A stretch of DNA of 64,000 bases from Candidatus Saccharimonadota bacterium (lineage in GTDB: Bacteria > Patescibacteriota > Saccharimonadia > Saccharimonadales > Saccharimonadaceae). Location: contig CAJPOP010000001.1 in assembly GCA_905372305.1 (NCBI GenBank), positions 124,001-188,000 of the forward strand, in the 5' to 3' direction. Below, piece by piece: positions 8,113 to 16,529 of the stretch (positions are counted from its first letter, which is position 1; the number at the start of each line of letters is the position of its first letter). The notes below the pieces were generated by a model. That model had not been told where the DNA came from and did no database searches. It worked only from the letters and a program-made list of their open reading frames with translations. A program made the translations under genes and the position numbers.

Positions 8113-8652
8113 ATGAGAAAATTTGTTCTGTATCTTGCGTCTTTTTTGATTGCTGGCGGTCTGCTGATAAGTCCTCAACCGGTTTTGGCGCAATCAATCG
8201 AAATGCCCAATTCGGAGATTACCAGCATCATCAGGAAGAACTGCAGCTCGCTGAAGGTTACCATAAAGCAGATTCATACTAACGACGCTCTAGCTAGGGT
8301 TAGTATCGGACAGAAATACAATGCCGTATCGACGAAGCTGATGGCGCGGTTTAACAGCCGGTTGTCGCTTAATAAAATGGATAGCTCAGGGCTTGTTAGA
8401 ATTACCAGCGATTTTGAAACGCAGCGGCTGAAGTTTAACAGCGACTATAATAAGTATGATACGGCAATGACCAACCTAGACAAAGCAAGCTGCAAAACAG
8501 ATCAGGCAAAGTTCTACGAAAAAATCATTGAGGCGCGCGACGCCCGCAATTATTTATCTGACAGCGTAAAATCAATGAACGGTCTGCTGGCGCAATATAA
8601 AAGCGAAGTACGCCTGATAAAAGATTCTTTGTCGGGAGGCGGTAATGAATAA
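8113..8652 (+). CDS. secreted helical protein of unknown function
   Basis: 179 aa. A clear signal peptide covers about residues 1-26 (hydrophobic core LYLASFLIAGGLLIS, then AQS at the cleavage site). The rest is predicted mainly helical and is hydrophilic, with two cysteines (near residues 44 and 124) that could form a disulfide outside the cell. TTGACG (8076-8081), 18 bp, and GATAAT (8100-8105) make a promoter whose start site is close to the ATG, 7 nt on. The next gene overlaps by 8 nt and encodes a single-pass membrane protein, so the two may act as a pair. No family recognised. Confidence 0.65.
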   Translation: MRKFVLYLASFLIAGGLLISPQPVLAQSIEMPNSEITSIIRKNCSSLKVTIKQIHTNDALARVSIGQKYNAVSTKLMARFNSRLSLNKMDSSGLVRITSDFETQRLKFNSDYNKYDTAMTNLDKASCKTDQAKFYEKIIEARDARNYLSDSVKSMNGLLAQYKSEVRLIKDSLSGGGNE

Positions 8653-9022
8653 TATAAAAAAGTTTGCCGGCAGGTACAATAAATTTGCGGTTTTTATTGG
8701 ATCGACTATTCTAGTTTCGGTTCTTCTGGTGTCAATCTCAATGTTTGTTTATTACCAATCGGATGCGTACTGTCTGGATTTAAGCCGTCCAGAATACACT
8801 TCCAGGCGTTCAGAGATTAGTAAAAATTTGGAAGACAAGAGTAAAGATTTCGATGCGCAAGGTCCGGTCAATGAACAGACGATTAAGGAATTCCTGAGAT
8901 TATACGATGACGAAGCGAAAGGTATTGCCAAAACGAAGGCCTTTTCTAACGATGTGCTGAGCGATAAGGAATTGCTAGGCACCAGCAATAACGACAATAA
9001 CAATGCTACTGCCGGCGATTAA
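8645..9022 (+). CDS. single-pass membrane protein, partner of preceding secreted protein
   Basis: 125 aa. A transmembrane segment lies at about 15-37 (FAVFIGSTILVSVLLVSISMF) after a short basic N-terminus; the remaining 85 residues are acidic and helical and would be outside the cell if the positive-inside rule holds. The tail is Asn-rich (SNNDNNNATAGD). One cysteine lies just past the membrane segment. Its start is inside the end of the upstream gene, with a GGAGG ribosome site in that gene. No family recognised. Confidence 0.6.
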   Translation: MNNIKKFAGRYNKFAVFIGSTILVSVLLVSISMFVYYQSDAYCLDLSRPEYTSRRSEISKNLEDKSKDFDAQGPVNEQTIKEFLRLYDDEAKGIAKTKAFSNDVLSDKELLGTSNNDNNNATAGD

Positions 9023-9060
9023 CTGTTCAAGTTATAAATTGCGCTTTTATAGAGGCGCTG

Positions 9061-9966
9061 CTACTTCTTACCGTTTAAAATTGGCGCTGGCAGGGTCGCT
9101 AATAAAATGCCTTCTTTGTCGAATTTTTGCAGCAGTCTGTGGCGCATTTCAGAAGTGACAGCCCATTGGTCTGACGGCTGGGTTTTGCCAGAAATAATTA
9201 TCTCAGTACTGCGGCCGGTAATCTCGCCGACTGACACAAATTTCGGCGGGTCGATAATCTTTTTATGCCAAGCTTTTTCCTGGGCTATCTTTTCTCCGGT
9301 AGCGTTAATAATTTCCGTAGCCTCGGATATGTCGGTGTTTGGGTCTAAATACAGGCTGAACCGCGATATGCTGTAGCCCATAGTTTTATTGATAACATGC
9401 TGGATCGTGCCGTTTGGGACGTAATGGACGTTGCCTTCGGCGTCGCGAACGACTGTCGTGCGAGTACCGACGCGTTCGACTTTGCCGGACGCTCCCATGA
9501 TGTCGACAACGTCGCCAACGCGGTATTGATTTTCAGCGATAATGAAGATGCCGGATAAAAAATCCTTGACAAGCGACTGCGCTCCAAATCCGAGCGCCAC
9601 GCCGACTATTCCAGCGCTAGCAAACAGCGGCGACAAGTCGAGCAGAAATAACTTGTTAGCGATAATAGCGGCAACGTAAAAGATCATTAAAATCCGCCAA
9701 AACCCGCGGCTTAATTGGATGAGCGTTTTTTCTCGTTTTTCAATATCCTTGCGATGCCAAGAGCGGTGCTTGGCGGTGGAGCGGATTGTGTAATGAATGA
9801 CCCACTTAATGAGATATTTGCCAATGAAGTAAATGATGAATGATCCGATAATAATACTGGCTGTCTCCAGCATGCGGTCGCTGATCAGCCAGCCAAGGCC
9901 GTTATTATGTAACCATTCGTCGGCGGCCGATATATTTAGTATTTGTTTTATAAACGTATCCATCAT
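9061..9966 (-). CDS. small-conductance mechanosensitive channel (MscS family)
   Basis: 301 aa. Three membrane helices are visible: about 38-60, 95-112 and the pore helix at about 115-140 (AGIVGVALGFGAQSLVKDFLSGIF), whose Gly/Ala spacing is diagnostic of MscS TM3. The beta domain follows with YRVGDVVDIMGASGKVERVGTRTTVVRDAEGNVHYVPNG, then the C-terminal alpha/beta domain. The channel opens under membrane tension to release solutes on hypo-osmotic shock. It starts with ATG-ATG at 9966; the second ATG (9963) lies 7 nt behind a reverse TATACT that interleaves with the trmB -10 box, so the shorter start may be the one used. A basic N-terminal extension of about 30 residues precedes the first helix. 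Confidence 0.95.
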   Translation of the reverse strand: MMDTFIKQILNISAADEWLHNNGLGWLISDRMLETASIIIGSFIIYFIGKYLIKWVIHYTIRSTAKHRSWHRKDIEKREKTLIQLSRGFWRILMIFYVAAIIANKLFLLDLSPLFASAGIVGVALGFGAQSLVKDFLSGIFIIAENQYRVGDVVDIMGASGKVERVGTRTTVVRDAEGNVHYVPNGTIQHVINKTMGYSISRFSLYLDPNTDISEATEIINATGEKIAQEKAWHKKIIDPPKFVSVGEITGRSTEIIISGKTQPSDQWAVTSEMRHRLLQKFDKEGILLATLPAPILNGKK

Positions 9967-9970
9967 ATTT

Positions 9971-9978
9971 AGTATAAT
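9971..9978. promoter_or_regulatory. interleaved divergent -10 boxes for mscS and trmB
   Basis: The octamer AGTATAAT holds a forward TATAAT (9973-9978), 7 nt before the trmB ATG, and a reverse TATACT (9976-9971), 4 nt before the first and 7 nt before the second mscS ATG. The two genes are separated by only 19 bp and lack Shine-Dalgarno sites. RNA polymerase could bind one way or the other but not both, so transcription of the two genes should be mutually exclusive on a given template. Confidence 0.65.
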
Positions 9979-9985
9979 GAAAGGT

Positions 9986-10645
9986 ATGAGTTTTGTCGAT
10001 CCAAATCAGTTTGTTATCGCCCGCAAGCGTAAAAAATACAAATTTGCCAAGTTTCATAACGCCGAGAATTGCTTTGAGTTTGACGAATGGCGCGATTTTT
10101 ACCAGCAGCACCAGCCGGGTGTTTTCGGGTTAGAGATTGGCGCTGGTACTGGTTTGTTTAGCGTCGAATTGGCGGCGCGTTATCCAGATAAGCTGTTTGC
10201 GGCGATTGATGTTAAGGCTGACCGTTTGCAAAAAGGCGCTTACATTGCGTTAGAGCGAGGCTTAAGAAATATCTATTTCATCCGGGCGCGCGCCGACCAA
10301 ATTGGCGATTTGTTCGCTTTGTCAACGCTAGTGAATATTTGGGTGACTTTTCCTGATCCGTTTCCGAAAAAGCGGGCTGCCGGGCGGCGGTTGACGCATC
10401 CGTATTTTTTGCGCCGTTACGCGCAATTATTGCAACCTGGCGGCGAGCTGCTTTTCAAGCATGACGACCGCGACTTTTTCTGCTGGAGTTTGGAGCAATT
10501 GGCGGCAGAAAAATGGCAAATCAGAGAACTGAGCTTTGACCTGCACGAATCATCTCTGGACGACGAGTGCAAAATCATGACGACATACGAGCAGCGATGG
10601 CTGAACGAGGGCAAGGCGATTAATTTTGTGAAGGCTACATGCTAA
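9986..10645 (+). CDS. trmB: tRNA (guanine-N7-)-methyltransferase
   Basis: 219 aa. It makes m7G46 in tRNA with S-adenosylmethionine. SAM motif I is VFGLEIGAGTGLFSVELA; motif II is FAAIDVKADRLQKGA; the family motif TFPDPFPKKRAAGRRLTHPYFL carries the catalytic and tRNA-binding residues; TTYEQRW near the end is the conserved C-terminal signature. A longer upstream frame exists, but the family starts near MSFVDPNQF and that ATG lies 7 nt behind TATAAT, so I place the start at 9986. The 3' end overlaps the convergent HD-CYTH gene by 11 nt. Confidence 0.95.
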   Translation: MSFVDPNQFVIARKRKKYKFAKFHNAENCFEFDEWRDFYQQHQPGVFGLEIGAGTGLFSVELAARYPDKLFAAIDVKADRLQKGAYIALERGLRNIYFIRARADQIGDLFALSTLVNIWVTFPDPFPKKRAAGRRLTHPYFLRRYAQLLQPGGELLFKHDDRDFFCWSLEQLAAEKWQIRELSFDLHESSLDDECKIMTTYEQRWLNEGKAINFVKATC

Positions 10646-11886
10646 TATCGCTAAGATTCATAGGGCTATGGGGCGCATGGGAAGCTAGCGATCGATTCTT
10701 GTAGCTTGGATTGCTGCTAATATCCTCGCCAAACCATTCAGGCGGCTGGAAGGTGTCTGCCCGCAGGGTTGCTTCTGTTTCGCGTCCCTCAAACTCAACC
10801 TCGGCGGTACACAGACCGTTCAGATGGCTAGGTCCGTGGTATATATCAAGCTCAATAGTATGTTTGTCTCCCTCTGGGTCGACATAAGGTATGTAATAGC
10901 GAGTTTTCTCGATACGTCTTTCCAAGGTCAGCGGCCATAACGACTCAAAGACTTCTTTGTCAATTTGTATATTTTTTCTTTTCGCGCAACAGTGCCGTTT
11001 GATTTGACTGTTAGTTCAAATCGTTGATCATTTCCAAAATCGCGGATTCGTGTTTCTGATCCGTCGTCGCTGACTGCCAGATAACCTTGGCGGATTGTGG
11101 TATGTTCAAAATCTTCTGGATTAAACGGCAAAGATTCAAGATCGATTAAAAACTTACGCTCAACTTCGACTAGCTGGTTTGGACGCTCTGGTAATTTAAC
11201 TTCAGGCTTTTTCGCTTTTTCTTCTCTGTATTTCTTCTCGAATTCTCGCGCCAGATGCTCATATAACTGAACAAGCTCTGGAAATTCTTCGCCAAAGCTC
11301 GTTCTGAAACCAGCAATCAGGTCGTCGTGATTATTTTTAAGATCCTCTGGATTTGATACGCCGTAATCTTCTTCAACAACACGTACTCCTTGACCGACGA
11401 TATCCATAGCAACTGGCAAGATCTTATCAACCGCTCGGACAAAACGAGCTTCCGGTGTGTCTCGACGCTCGTATTCTTCCAGATTTTGCTTAAGCTCTGG
11501 CATTAATGTTAGCCGTTCCAGAAGCTCTTTTTTAGCCTTCTCTTCGCGTCGACGCTTTTCTTCCAGTTGTTTTTTCGTCAGGTTGAATGTTGCTACGTCG
11601 CCAGTAGCTATTTCTAATAGTTCGTGGGCGTTGGCGAAGCCTTGAACCTTGTTGTTATCTAGGTGCGGATATAATTTCTTGCGTAGTTCTGGAGCTAGGA
11701 TAGCCAGCGAATAACTATGCTGAACGTCATCTTCGACCTCGCCGTTTGGCAGTCGCGGTACTCGTGGAACGCCAGCTAAGTCAACCTCCATTTGGATTGC
11801 TCGTAAAGCAATATTTCCTAGGTCTTTTACAGCGCCATCACTAAGTAGATCCGCCCCCCCTCGTAGTTTGTTTCTTTTTTGTTCAT
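10635..11886 (-). pseudogene. HD-domain / CYTH-domain fusion protein with two homopolymer frameshifts
   Basis: Three reading pieces on the reverse strand add up to one protein. It starts at ATG 11886 (GGGAG ahead of it) as MNKKETNYEGG, then a run of seven G (11854-11860 on the + strand as C) shifts the frame; with eight G it continues as ADLLSDGAVKDLGNIALRA into an HD domain (VEDDVQHSYSLAILAPE, HELLEIATGD; HE replaces the usual HD). A helical Lys/Glu-rich linker leads to a CYTH domain: VEVERKFLID, RQGYLAV, ETRIRDF, RFELTVKS. A run of six A (about 10970) breaks the frame again; with seven A it goes on as IQIDKEVFESLWPLTLERR and RRIEKTRYYIPY, HTIELDIYHG, AEVEFEG, completing the CYTH fold. HD and CYTH domains are both phosphohydrolase/triphosphatase folds. 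Either decayed, phase-variable, or mis-sequenced at both tracts. Confidence 0.85.
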
Positions 11887-11950
11887 ATAACTCCCAATTA
11901 CATTTAACAATACTGTATTATAACACAACGAATAGGCTGCTATATGATAG

Positions 11951-12694
11951 CTAACCCTCGCTAGCACTCTGCCAAGCAATATCAAACAAGCGCGTTTGCA
12001 CCGAGGCTAGGCTGGCGTTGTCGATGATTACTCCGTGCATAGAGTTATATTTGTCCAGGGTAATAATAGCCATTTTACTGGTATACAATATTGTGTAGCA
12101 GCCGTCGTCTAGTTTTGGTCCGGCTAAGTAGCGGCTGTCCGCTAAGCCTGTCGTTATGCGCAGGGGCTTGGCGTAGCGCAAGACGCGTACTCGTAGATTC
12201 CGTTTGGCGCGTTCGCGGCTAAAATTCGGAAAATTGTTGTACAGATAGCGGCTGACGCGCGGCGAAGAAATTACGCGGTACAGGCTAACCTTTTGCAGGC
12301 GGCAAGTATTCAATATATCGCGCAAAATATTTGCCAAGCCTTCGTCGCCCTCGTAAAATGCTGCCATATGCCGGGTTTCGGCGATTTTGTTTGCAGTTCG
12401 CAGACGGACAATGTATTGATCAAGCTGCTGGTTGGCTACCTGTAAAACTTGCTGCTTCTCGCGTAAAATTTCTGCCAAGACAGCTGGATCTTCGGCGCGA
12501 TAGCGCAGCTGTTTGCCTTGGGTGACGCTGTTGACAAGTCCGGCTGCGCGTAGGCTTTTGATGGATTCATAGACGCTGCCGCGGTTAATATTTGTTGTTT
12601 CTGCGATGGCTCGCAGCGAACTATTAGGAATTGCCAGCAGCGCCTCGTATACGCGTTTGTCACGAATAGACAAGCCAATAATTGAAAAATCCAT
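11951..12694 (-). CDS. TrmB-family transcriptional regulator
   Basis: 247 aa. The N-terminal 75 residues are a winged helix of the TrmB type: KRVYEALLAIPNSSLRAIAETTNINRGSVYESIKSLRAAGLV, then a wing with KQLRYRAEDPAVL. A helix follows (about 80-110, coiled-coil-like), then an alpha/beta domain of about 130 residues similar to the phospholipase D-like regulatory domain of such regulators. Many TrmB proteins sense sugars; the ligand here is unknown. The ATG is 6 nt behind a reverse-strand TATATT, so the message is probably leaderless. The divergent neighbour is a ribbon-helix-helix protein, a possible target of its regulation across the 108-bp gap. Confidence 0.82.
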   Translation of the reverse strand: MDFSIIGLSIRDKRVYEALLAIPNSSLRAIAETTNINRGSVYESIKSLRAAGLVNSVTQGKQLRYRAEDPAVLAEILREKQQVLQVANQQLDQYIVRLRTANKIAETRHMAAFYEGDEGLANILRDILNTCRLQKVSLYRVISSPRVSRYLYNNFPNFSRERAKRNLRVRVLRYAKPLRITTGLADSRYLAGPKLDDGCYTILYTSKMAIITLDKYNSMHGVIIDNASLASVQTRLFDIAWQSASEG

Positions 12695-12802
12695 ATCTGT
12701 AATATAGCATGAATTATAAAATTGTCATAAAATATCAACCATTTTGTCTGGAATCGGCAGCAGCGGTACGATATGATTTGCTGGTAACGAAAGGAGAATT
12801 TT

Positions 12803-13114
12803 ATGGCAAATATTGAAGGAAAACCTTGCGATTGTGCAGGTGTATCGCAGTCCATAAAAGGGATAGGTTGCTCAGAAGTACCAGTGGGTAAAAGATCGCG
12901 TACTGTTGACATAAAGATGCCGGGAGAATTATTTGATAGGTTGGCAACGGTTGCAAAGGTAAAGTGTCAAACCTTGGGTCGTGTTGTAATAGATGCTGTC
13001 GGCAATTATATTGAAAGGTGCCAGCAAGATCCAGGATTTCAACTCGAAGTAGAAGACCTGTATAAGCTTTTAGATAAATATAATCCAAACCCAAACCCTC
13101 GCGAAAGCAAATAA
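12803..13114 (+). CDS. ribbon-helix-helix DNA-binding protein
   Basis: 103 aa. A 30-residue N-terminal lead with three cysteines (CDCAGVS and IGC) precedes a ribbon-helix-helix core: the strand SRTVDIKMP, then helices GELFDRLATVAKVKCQ and LGRVVIDAVGNYIERC. CopG/Arc-type proteins bind DNA as dimers through the strand. The cysteine cluster at the start is unusual and could bind metal or sense redox state. The promoter TTGTCT-17 bp-TACGAT and AAAGGAG precede it. I see no toxin gene next to it. Confidence 0.7.
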   Translation: MANIEGKPCDCAGVSQSIKGIGCSEVPVGKRSRTVDIKMPGELFDRLATVAKVKCQTLGRVVIDAVGNYIERCQQDPGFQLEVEDLYKLLDKYNPNPNPRESK

Positions 13115-13182
13115 TCAGGTTCACGCCAAATAGCTAGCGGCTAGTAATTACTGTTATAATACAAACAATAAGCAGGAGGAAT

Positions 13183-13524
13183 ATGAATTTTCAAGATTAT
13201 TCGCAAAAAGCCATTTCAACGCTGACGAGCGATCACGCCTACGGCGATATCAGCGCTGATTTGATGGCGCAAGTATTAGGTTTGGCCGGCGAGTCGGGCG
13301 AGGTGATGGAGAAGTTCAAAAAGCTAATCCGCGATAAGCAAGGCAAACTAACTGCTGATGATCGCGCAGAAATTATCAAAGAACTGGGCGACGTGCTGTG
13401 GTATGTCAATTCGGCGGCGCATTTGCTCGGCTCTAGCTTGGAAGAAGTGGCGCGGCTTAATAACGAAAAGCTAGCCAGCCGCCAGCAGCGCGGCCGGCTG
13501 CATGGCAGCGGCGATAATCGGTAA
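13183..13524 (+). CDS. MazG-like nucleotide pyrophosphohydrolase
   Basis: 113 aa. The MazG core is visible: LGLAGESGEVMEKFKK (first E-E motif), then EIIKELGDVLWYVNSAAHLLGSSLEEVARLN, containing the second metal-binding ExxD motif, and NEKLASRQQRG, the usual end. These all-alpha NTP pyrophosphatases hydrolyse non-canonical or excess nucleoside triphosphates. It has a strong AGGAGG ribosome site and a TATAAT at 13154-13159, so this first gene uses a leader. It converges with murC with a 4-bp gap. Gene symbol left blank because the family has several members with different substrates. Confidence 0.92.
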   Translation: MNFQDYSQKAISTLTSDHAYGDISADLMAQVLGLAGESGEVMEKFKKLIRDKQGKLTADDRAEIIKELGDVLWYVNSAAHLLGSSLEEVARLNNEKLASRQQRGRLHGSGDNR

Positions 13525-13528
13525 AACT

Positions 13529-14800
13529 CTAAATCTTCAGATGCTGCCGCAGCCACTCGTCAATGGTGCCAGCGCCCATACAGAGGACTAGTTTGCCTAA
13601 TTCGCGGTCAAGCATGATAGACTTCCACAAATCATCGTTGAGGCTGGCAATATGTACTTCGGGGCGGGTGAGGTTTTTGGTTAAGTCTGCGGGCGTCAGT
13701 ATCGGTAAATCCGGATTCTCGCGCGTCAAATATGTCGGCAGCCAATATACGCTGTCAGCGTAGCGAAAAACTTCATTTGTGTACATTGATTGAATTTCGT
13801 GCTGGCGGACATTTTGGTGCGGCTGGTAAACGAGAGTTACTTCACGGGATATCTCGTGCGCCATTTGCAGCGTAGCTTTAATTTCGGTTGGGTGATGGCC
13901 GTAATCGGAGTAAAGATTATCGGCTAATTTTTCAAAGCGCCGCCCAGAGCCAGGAAACGACTCAATGGCTGCTTTTGCCTCAGCTAAGCCAACGCCGCTA
14001 TTTTTTAGCTCGGTTAAAACTAAATAGGCGTTTTCGCGGTTATGGCGTCCTGGCAGGATAAGGCTATTGATGTCGTCAAGCGCTGCGCTTTTATCTATCG
14101 TGTCAAGCGTTACGCCGCTATCTCTAGCGATGTCTAAGCCGTTCAAATCCTGCTGGTACATAATACAACGCTGGGACTGGCAAATAAATTGCCGGAAAGC
14201 CGCCAGATAGTCCGCTCTCTCTGGATAAGTATCGGGGTGGTCATAATCAATTGATGTGATGATCGATAGCCACGGCTGGAAATGCAGAAAATTTTTATCA
14301 AATTCGTCGCATTCGTAAATGAAGAATTGGCTAGCCGGGTCAAATCGGCCGCTCGGCCCGAAGCTAAGAATCGAGCCGACGGAATAACTGGCTGGAATGT
14401 TTAGTTGCTGGAAAGCCCAAACCAGTATGCTGGTGGTCGTAGTCTTGCCATGAGTGCCAGCAACCGCGATGAGTTTTAATTTTTTATCGGCAATGATATG
14501 TGCTAGCAGCTCGTCGCGCTTGCCCGTTTTTATGTCTAGTTGCTTGGCTAATACCAGCTCGGGATGATCGCCAGGCAGCGCTGCCGTGTAAACAAACCAG
14601 TCAAACGGTGATTTTTCATGCTCTGATCGTAAAAAATCTCCTGATTGGTCAAATGATATCTGAACACCGCGTTTTTGCAGCGACTTGGTCATGGGGCTGG
14701 CCTGGCGGTCGGAGCCGTATACGTCATATCCAGCATCCAGCGCAATTTCCGCCAGCGGCCCGATACCAACGCCGCCAATCCCTGAAAAATAAATCCTCAT
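13529..14800 (-). CDS. murC: UDP-N-acetylmuramate--L-alanine ligase (MurC/Mpl type)
   Basis: 423 aa. The N-terminal Rossmann part GIGGVGIGPLAEIALDAGYDVYGSD and the ATP loop VAGTHGKTTTTS (about residue 110) define a Mur ligase. DEFDKNFLHFQPWLSIITSIDYDHPDTY holds metal- and substrate-binding residues, and LYSDYGHHPTEIKATLQ plus YQPHQNVR are MurC/Mpl-specific. MurC adds L-alanine to UDP-MurNAc in wall synthesis; Mpl reuses tripeptide. With no second copy in view I call MurC. It is shorter than the usual 450-490 aa. The frame extends upstream, but MRIYFSGIGG is the family start and lies 7 nt behind a reverse TACAAT. Confidence 0.88.
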   Translation of the reverse strand: MRIYFSGIGGVGIGPLAEIALDAGYDVYGSDRQASPMTKSLQKRGVQISFDQSGDFLRSEHEKSPFDWFVYTAALPGDHPELVLAKQLDIKTGKRDELLAHIIADKKLKLIAVAGTHGKTTTTSILVWAFQQLNIPASYSVGSILSFGPSGRFDPASQFFIYECDEFDKNFLHFQPWLSIITSIDYDHPDTYPERADYLAAFRQFICQSQRCIMYQQDLNGLDIARDSGVTLDTIDKSAALDDINSLILPGRHNRENAYLVLTELKNSGVGLAEAKAAIESFPGSGRRFEKLADNLYSDYGHHPTEIKATLQMAHEISREVTLVYQPHQNVRQHEIQSMYTNEVFRYADSVYWLPTYLTRENPDLPILTPADLTKNLTRPEVHIASLNDDLWKSIMLDRELGKLVLCMGAGTIDEWLRQHLKI

Positions 14801-14879
14801 ATAGATAATTGTAGCGCAAAATCGCCAGTTCCGCATCTGCCGGTAGTTTGATATACTTAATATAAATAGGCGGTGGGTT

Positions 14880-15545
14880 ATGGTGATAGATAAGCGCAAG
14901 ACTAAATTTAGGATTAAGAAGCTTAGCCAGATAAAAACTTGGCAATTGGCTATTTTACTAATTATGGCTGGTTTCGTGGCGGCGACTTTTTTACGGCTGA
15001 ATAATGTAGGTATGATTGAGCGGCGCGAAGCGGTGGAGGACGCCGACAAATCGGGGGACGTGATCGCGCTTAGTCAGCGGCTATATGATTTGCAGCGCTA
15101 TGTCTCGGCGCATATGAATGCCGATCCGGGAAGAATTGCCCTGGATCATACGTATAAACGGGTTTATGACAGAGAATTGAAGAACTTTGAGGAAGCTATA
15201 AAAAATAAGTCCAACAATGACACTATCTCCAAAGTTCGGGCAGTGTGCGACGCCAGGGCGCAGCAGGGCGGATACGGCAGGTTTACGACGCAGGCTGACC
15301 CGCGCTATGTCAGCTGCATCAATGAAGAATGGTCAAAATATCCGGCTGCCAGGACGTCTAATATACAGTTTGAAGCGCCGTCCACCGAGCCGTATTACCA
15401 CACGTTTGTTTCGCCAGCGTGGTCGGCTGATTTTGCTGGTTGGTCGCTGGTGGTAGCGGGGATGATATTCCTGGTGATTGTCGTCCGCCTGGTGGTGCTT
15501 GGCATATTGAAATTGCTGCTGAAGAGAAGAAATAACCCTTTTTGA
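14880..15545 (+). CDS. two-pass membrane protein of unknown function
   Basis: 221 aa. Transmembrane helices at about 19-38 (TWQLAILLIMAGFVAATFL) and 183-210 (AGWSLVVAGMIFLVIVVRLVVLGILKLLL) flank a hydrophilic region of about 140 residues. The N-terminus is highly basic, so the loop should be outside the cell. Two cysteines in the loop (RAVCDARA and RYVSCINEEW) could pair. A TATAAA-like -10 lies at 14860. No family recognised; divergently placed from murC. Confidence 0.6.
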   Translation: MVIDKRKTKFRIKKLSQIKTWQLAILLIMAGFVAATFLRLNNVGMIERREAVEDADKSGDVIALSQRLYDLQRYVSAHMNADPGRIALDHTYKRVYDRELKNFEEAIKNKSNNDTISKVRAVCDARAQQGGYGRFTTQADPRYVSCINEEWSKYPAARTSNIQFEAPSTEPYYHTFVSPAWSADFAGWSLVVAGMIFLVIVVRLVVLGILKLLLKRRNNPF

Positions 15546-15612
15546 CTTGACAGGGGTGGCTCGGAGATAGTAACCTAGAGTGGTATAGCATTAACTAGGA
15601 GGTATAAGACTA

Positions 15613-15819
15613 ATGGCTTACAAGCATACGAATTCAAAGGGCATTACATACTATTTACATAAATCAGAAGTTACGCTGCGCGGCGGCAAGAAGCAGACGA
15701 TTTATTTCTTCACTAAAACAGAGAAGAACGCCAAGGGCGAGCCGTGCGATTTGCCAGAAGACCGCATTGTTGCCGAGAATCCTCGCAACGGTTTCTTGAC
15801 TATCAAAAAGAAGAAATAA
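15613..15819 (+). CDS. small basic conserved-looking protein
   Basis: 68 aa with about 15 lysines: MAYKHTNSKGITYYLHKSEV, then VTLRGGKKQTIYFFTKTEK and a C-terminal GFLTIKKKK. The strand pattern (YYLH..V.LRGGK.Q.IYFF) suggests a small beta sheet, and the charge suggests nucleic-acid or ribosome binding. A perfect AGGAGG ribosome site lies 11 nt upstream and a hairpin terminator follows. I have the impression of having seen this short protein type in other CPR genomes but cannot name a family. Confidence 0.7.
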   Translation: MAYKHTNSKGITYYLHKSEVTLRGGKKQTIYFFTKTEKNAKGEPCDLPEDRIVAENPRNGFLTIKKKK

Positions 15820-15881
15820 GCACTTGCATTATGCGCCGGTTTGTTAGTACAATGGTAGTATAAAATAAACAGGTGCCTAGG

Positions 15882-15909
15882 AACTCCCGTCTACCGCGGG
15901 AGTTTCTTA
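15882..15909 (+). terminator. Rho-independent terminator after the 68-aa gene
   Basis: Stem AACTCCCG (15882-15889) pairs with CGGGAGTT (15897-15904) around a 7-nt loop, followed by TTCTT. It is 60 bp past the stop codon of the small basic protein gene. Confidence 0.8.
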
Positions 15910-15928
15910 ATGTTTGATGATAGGCTAC

Positions 15929-16043
<115 letters not shown>

Positions 16044-16094
16044 GCACATAAACAATGGTAACAGATTGGCAGATAATTCGCAAGGCTAGGGAGG

Positions 16095-16529
16095 CTATTT
16101 TTTATTACGACTATTGCCGCCGAACAAAAAATTCATCCATTGCTGGAAGTTGCTGCGAGCTGGCGTCGATCTTACGCTAGTCGTTGTCGCCTGCTGTCCG
16201 TAGGAATCGTCTGTTGACGGTACGATCAGCTGTTTTTCTCCTGGCTGTCCTTTTCCAGTGCGCTGGCGTGCTGCTAATTCTTGGTATTCGTCGCTCTCAT
16301 AATATTTTGACTCATATTGTAGTAAGGCGACTTTTATTTTTTCTATTTCAATTTGCTGCCGCTTATTATCGATAGATCTTTGCAGCTCGTAATTTTGCTG
16401 CATCGCTTCAACCGACCCCCAAGCCCAGCTAAAGGCAACCAAAATAGCCGCGGCAGTAACCAGATTATTCATGGTCAAATAATCGTGCCGCAGTGCGTAA
16501 AGCTGGCGTTTTATGAAAATGATGTTCAT
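16095..16529 (-). CDS. FtsB/DivIC-like septum-formation protein
   Basis: 144 aa from the ATG at 16529; a longer frame upstream lacks any family look. A basic N-terminus, one membrane helix (about residues 20-40, NLVTAAAILVAFSWAWGSVEA), then a coiled coil (QQNYELQRSIDNKRQQIEIEKIKVALLQYESKYY) and the short motif SDEYQELAARQRTGKGQPGEKQLIVP, which is the FtsB/DivIC/FtsL pattern of an extracytoplasmic coil ending in E-x-x-A-R. Such proteins bridge FtsW/FtsI and FtsQ at the division site. The tail is Ser/Thr/Gln-rich and low in complexity. A TATAAT about 20 nt upstream fits a short leader. Confidence 0.78.
   Translation of the reverse strand: MNIIFIKRQLYALRHDYLTMNNLVTAAAILVAFSWAWGSVEAMQQNYELQRSIDNKRQQIEIEKIKVALLQYESKYYESDEYQELAARQRTGKGQPGEKQLIVPSTDDSYGQQATTTSVRSTPARSNFQQWMNFLFGGNSRNKK

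Noticed and set aside
10960..10980. Programmed -1 ribosomal frameshifting in the HD-CYTH gene
   Set aside because: The zero-frame codons at the A tract (AAA ATA) do not form a good slippery heptamer for the second tRNA, no stimulatory hairpin follows, and a second break exists upstream in the G tract.
12803..13524. Toxin-antitoxin pair of the ribbon-helix-helix gene with the MazG-like gene
   Set aside because: MazG-like pyrophosphohydrolases are not toxins, the genes are 68 bp apart, and the second has its own TATAAT and ribosome site.
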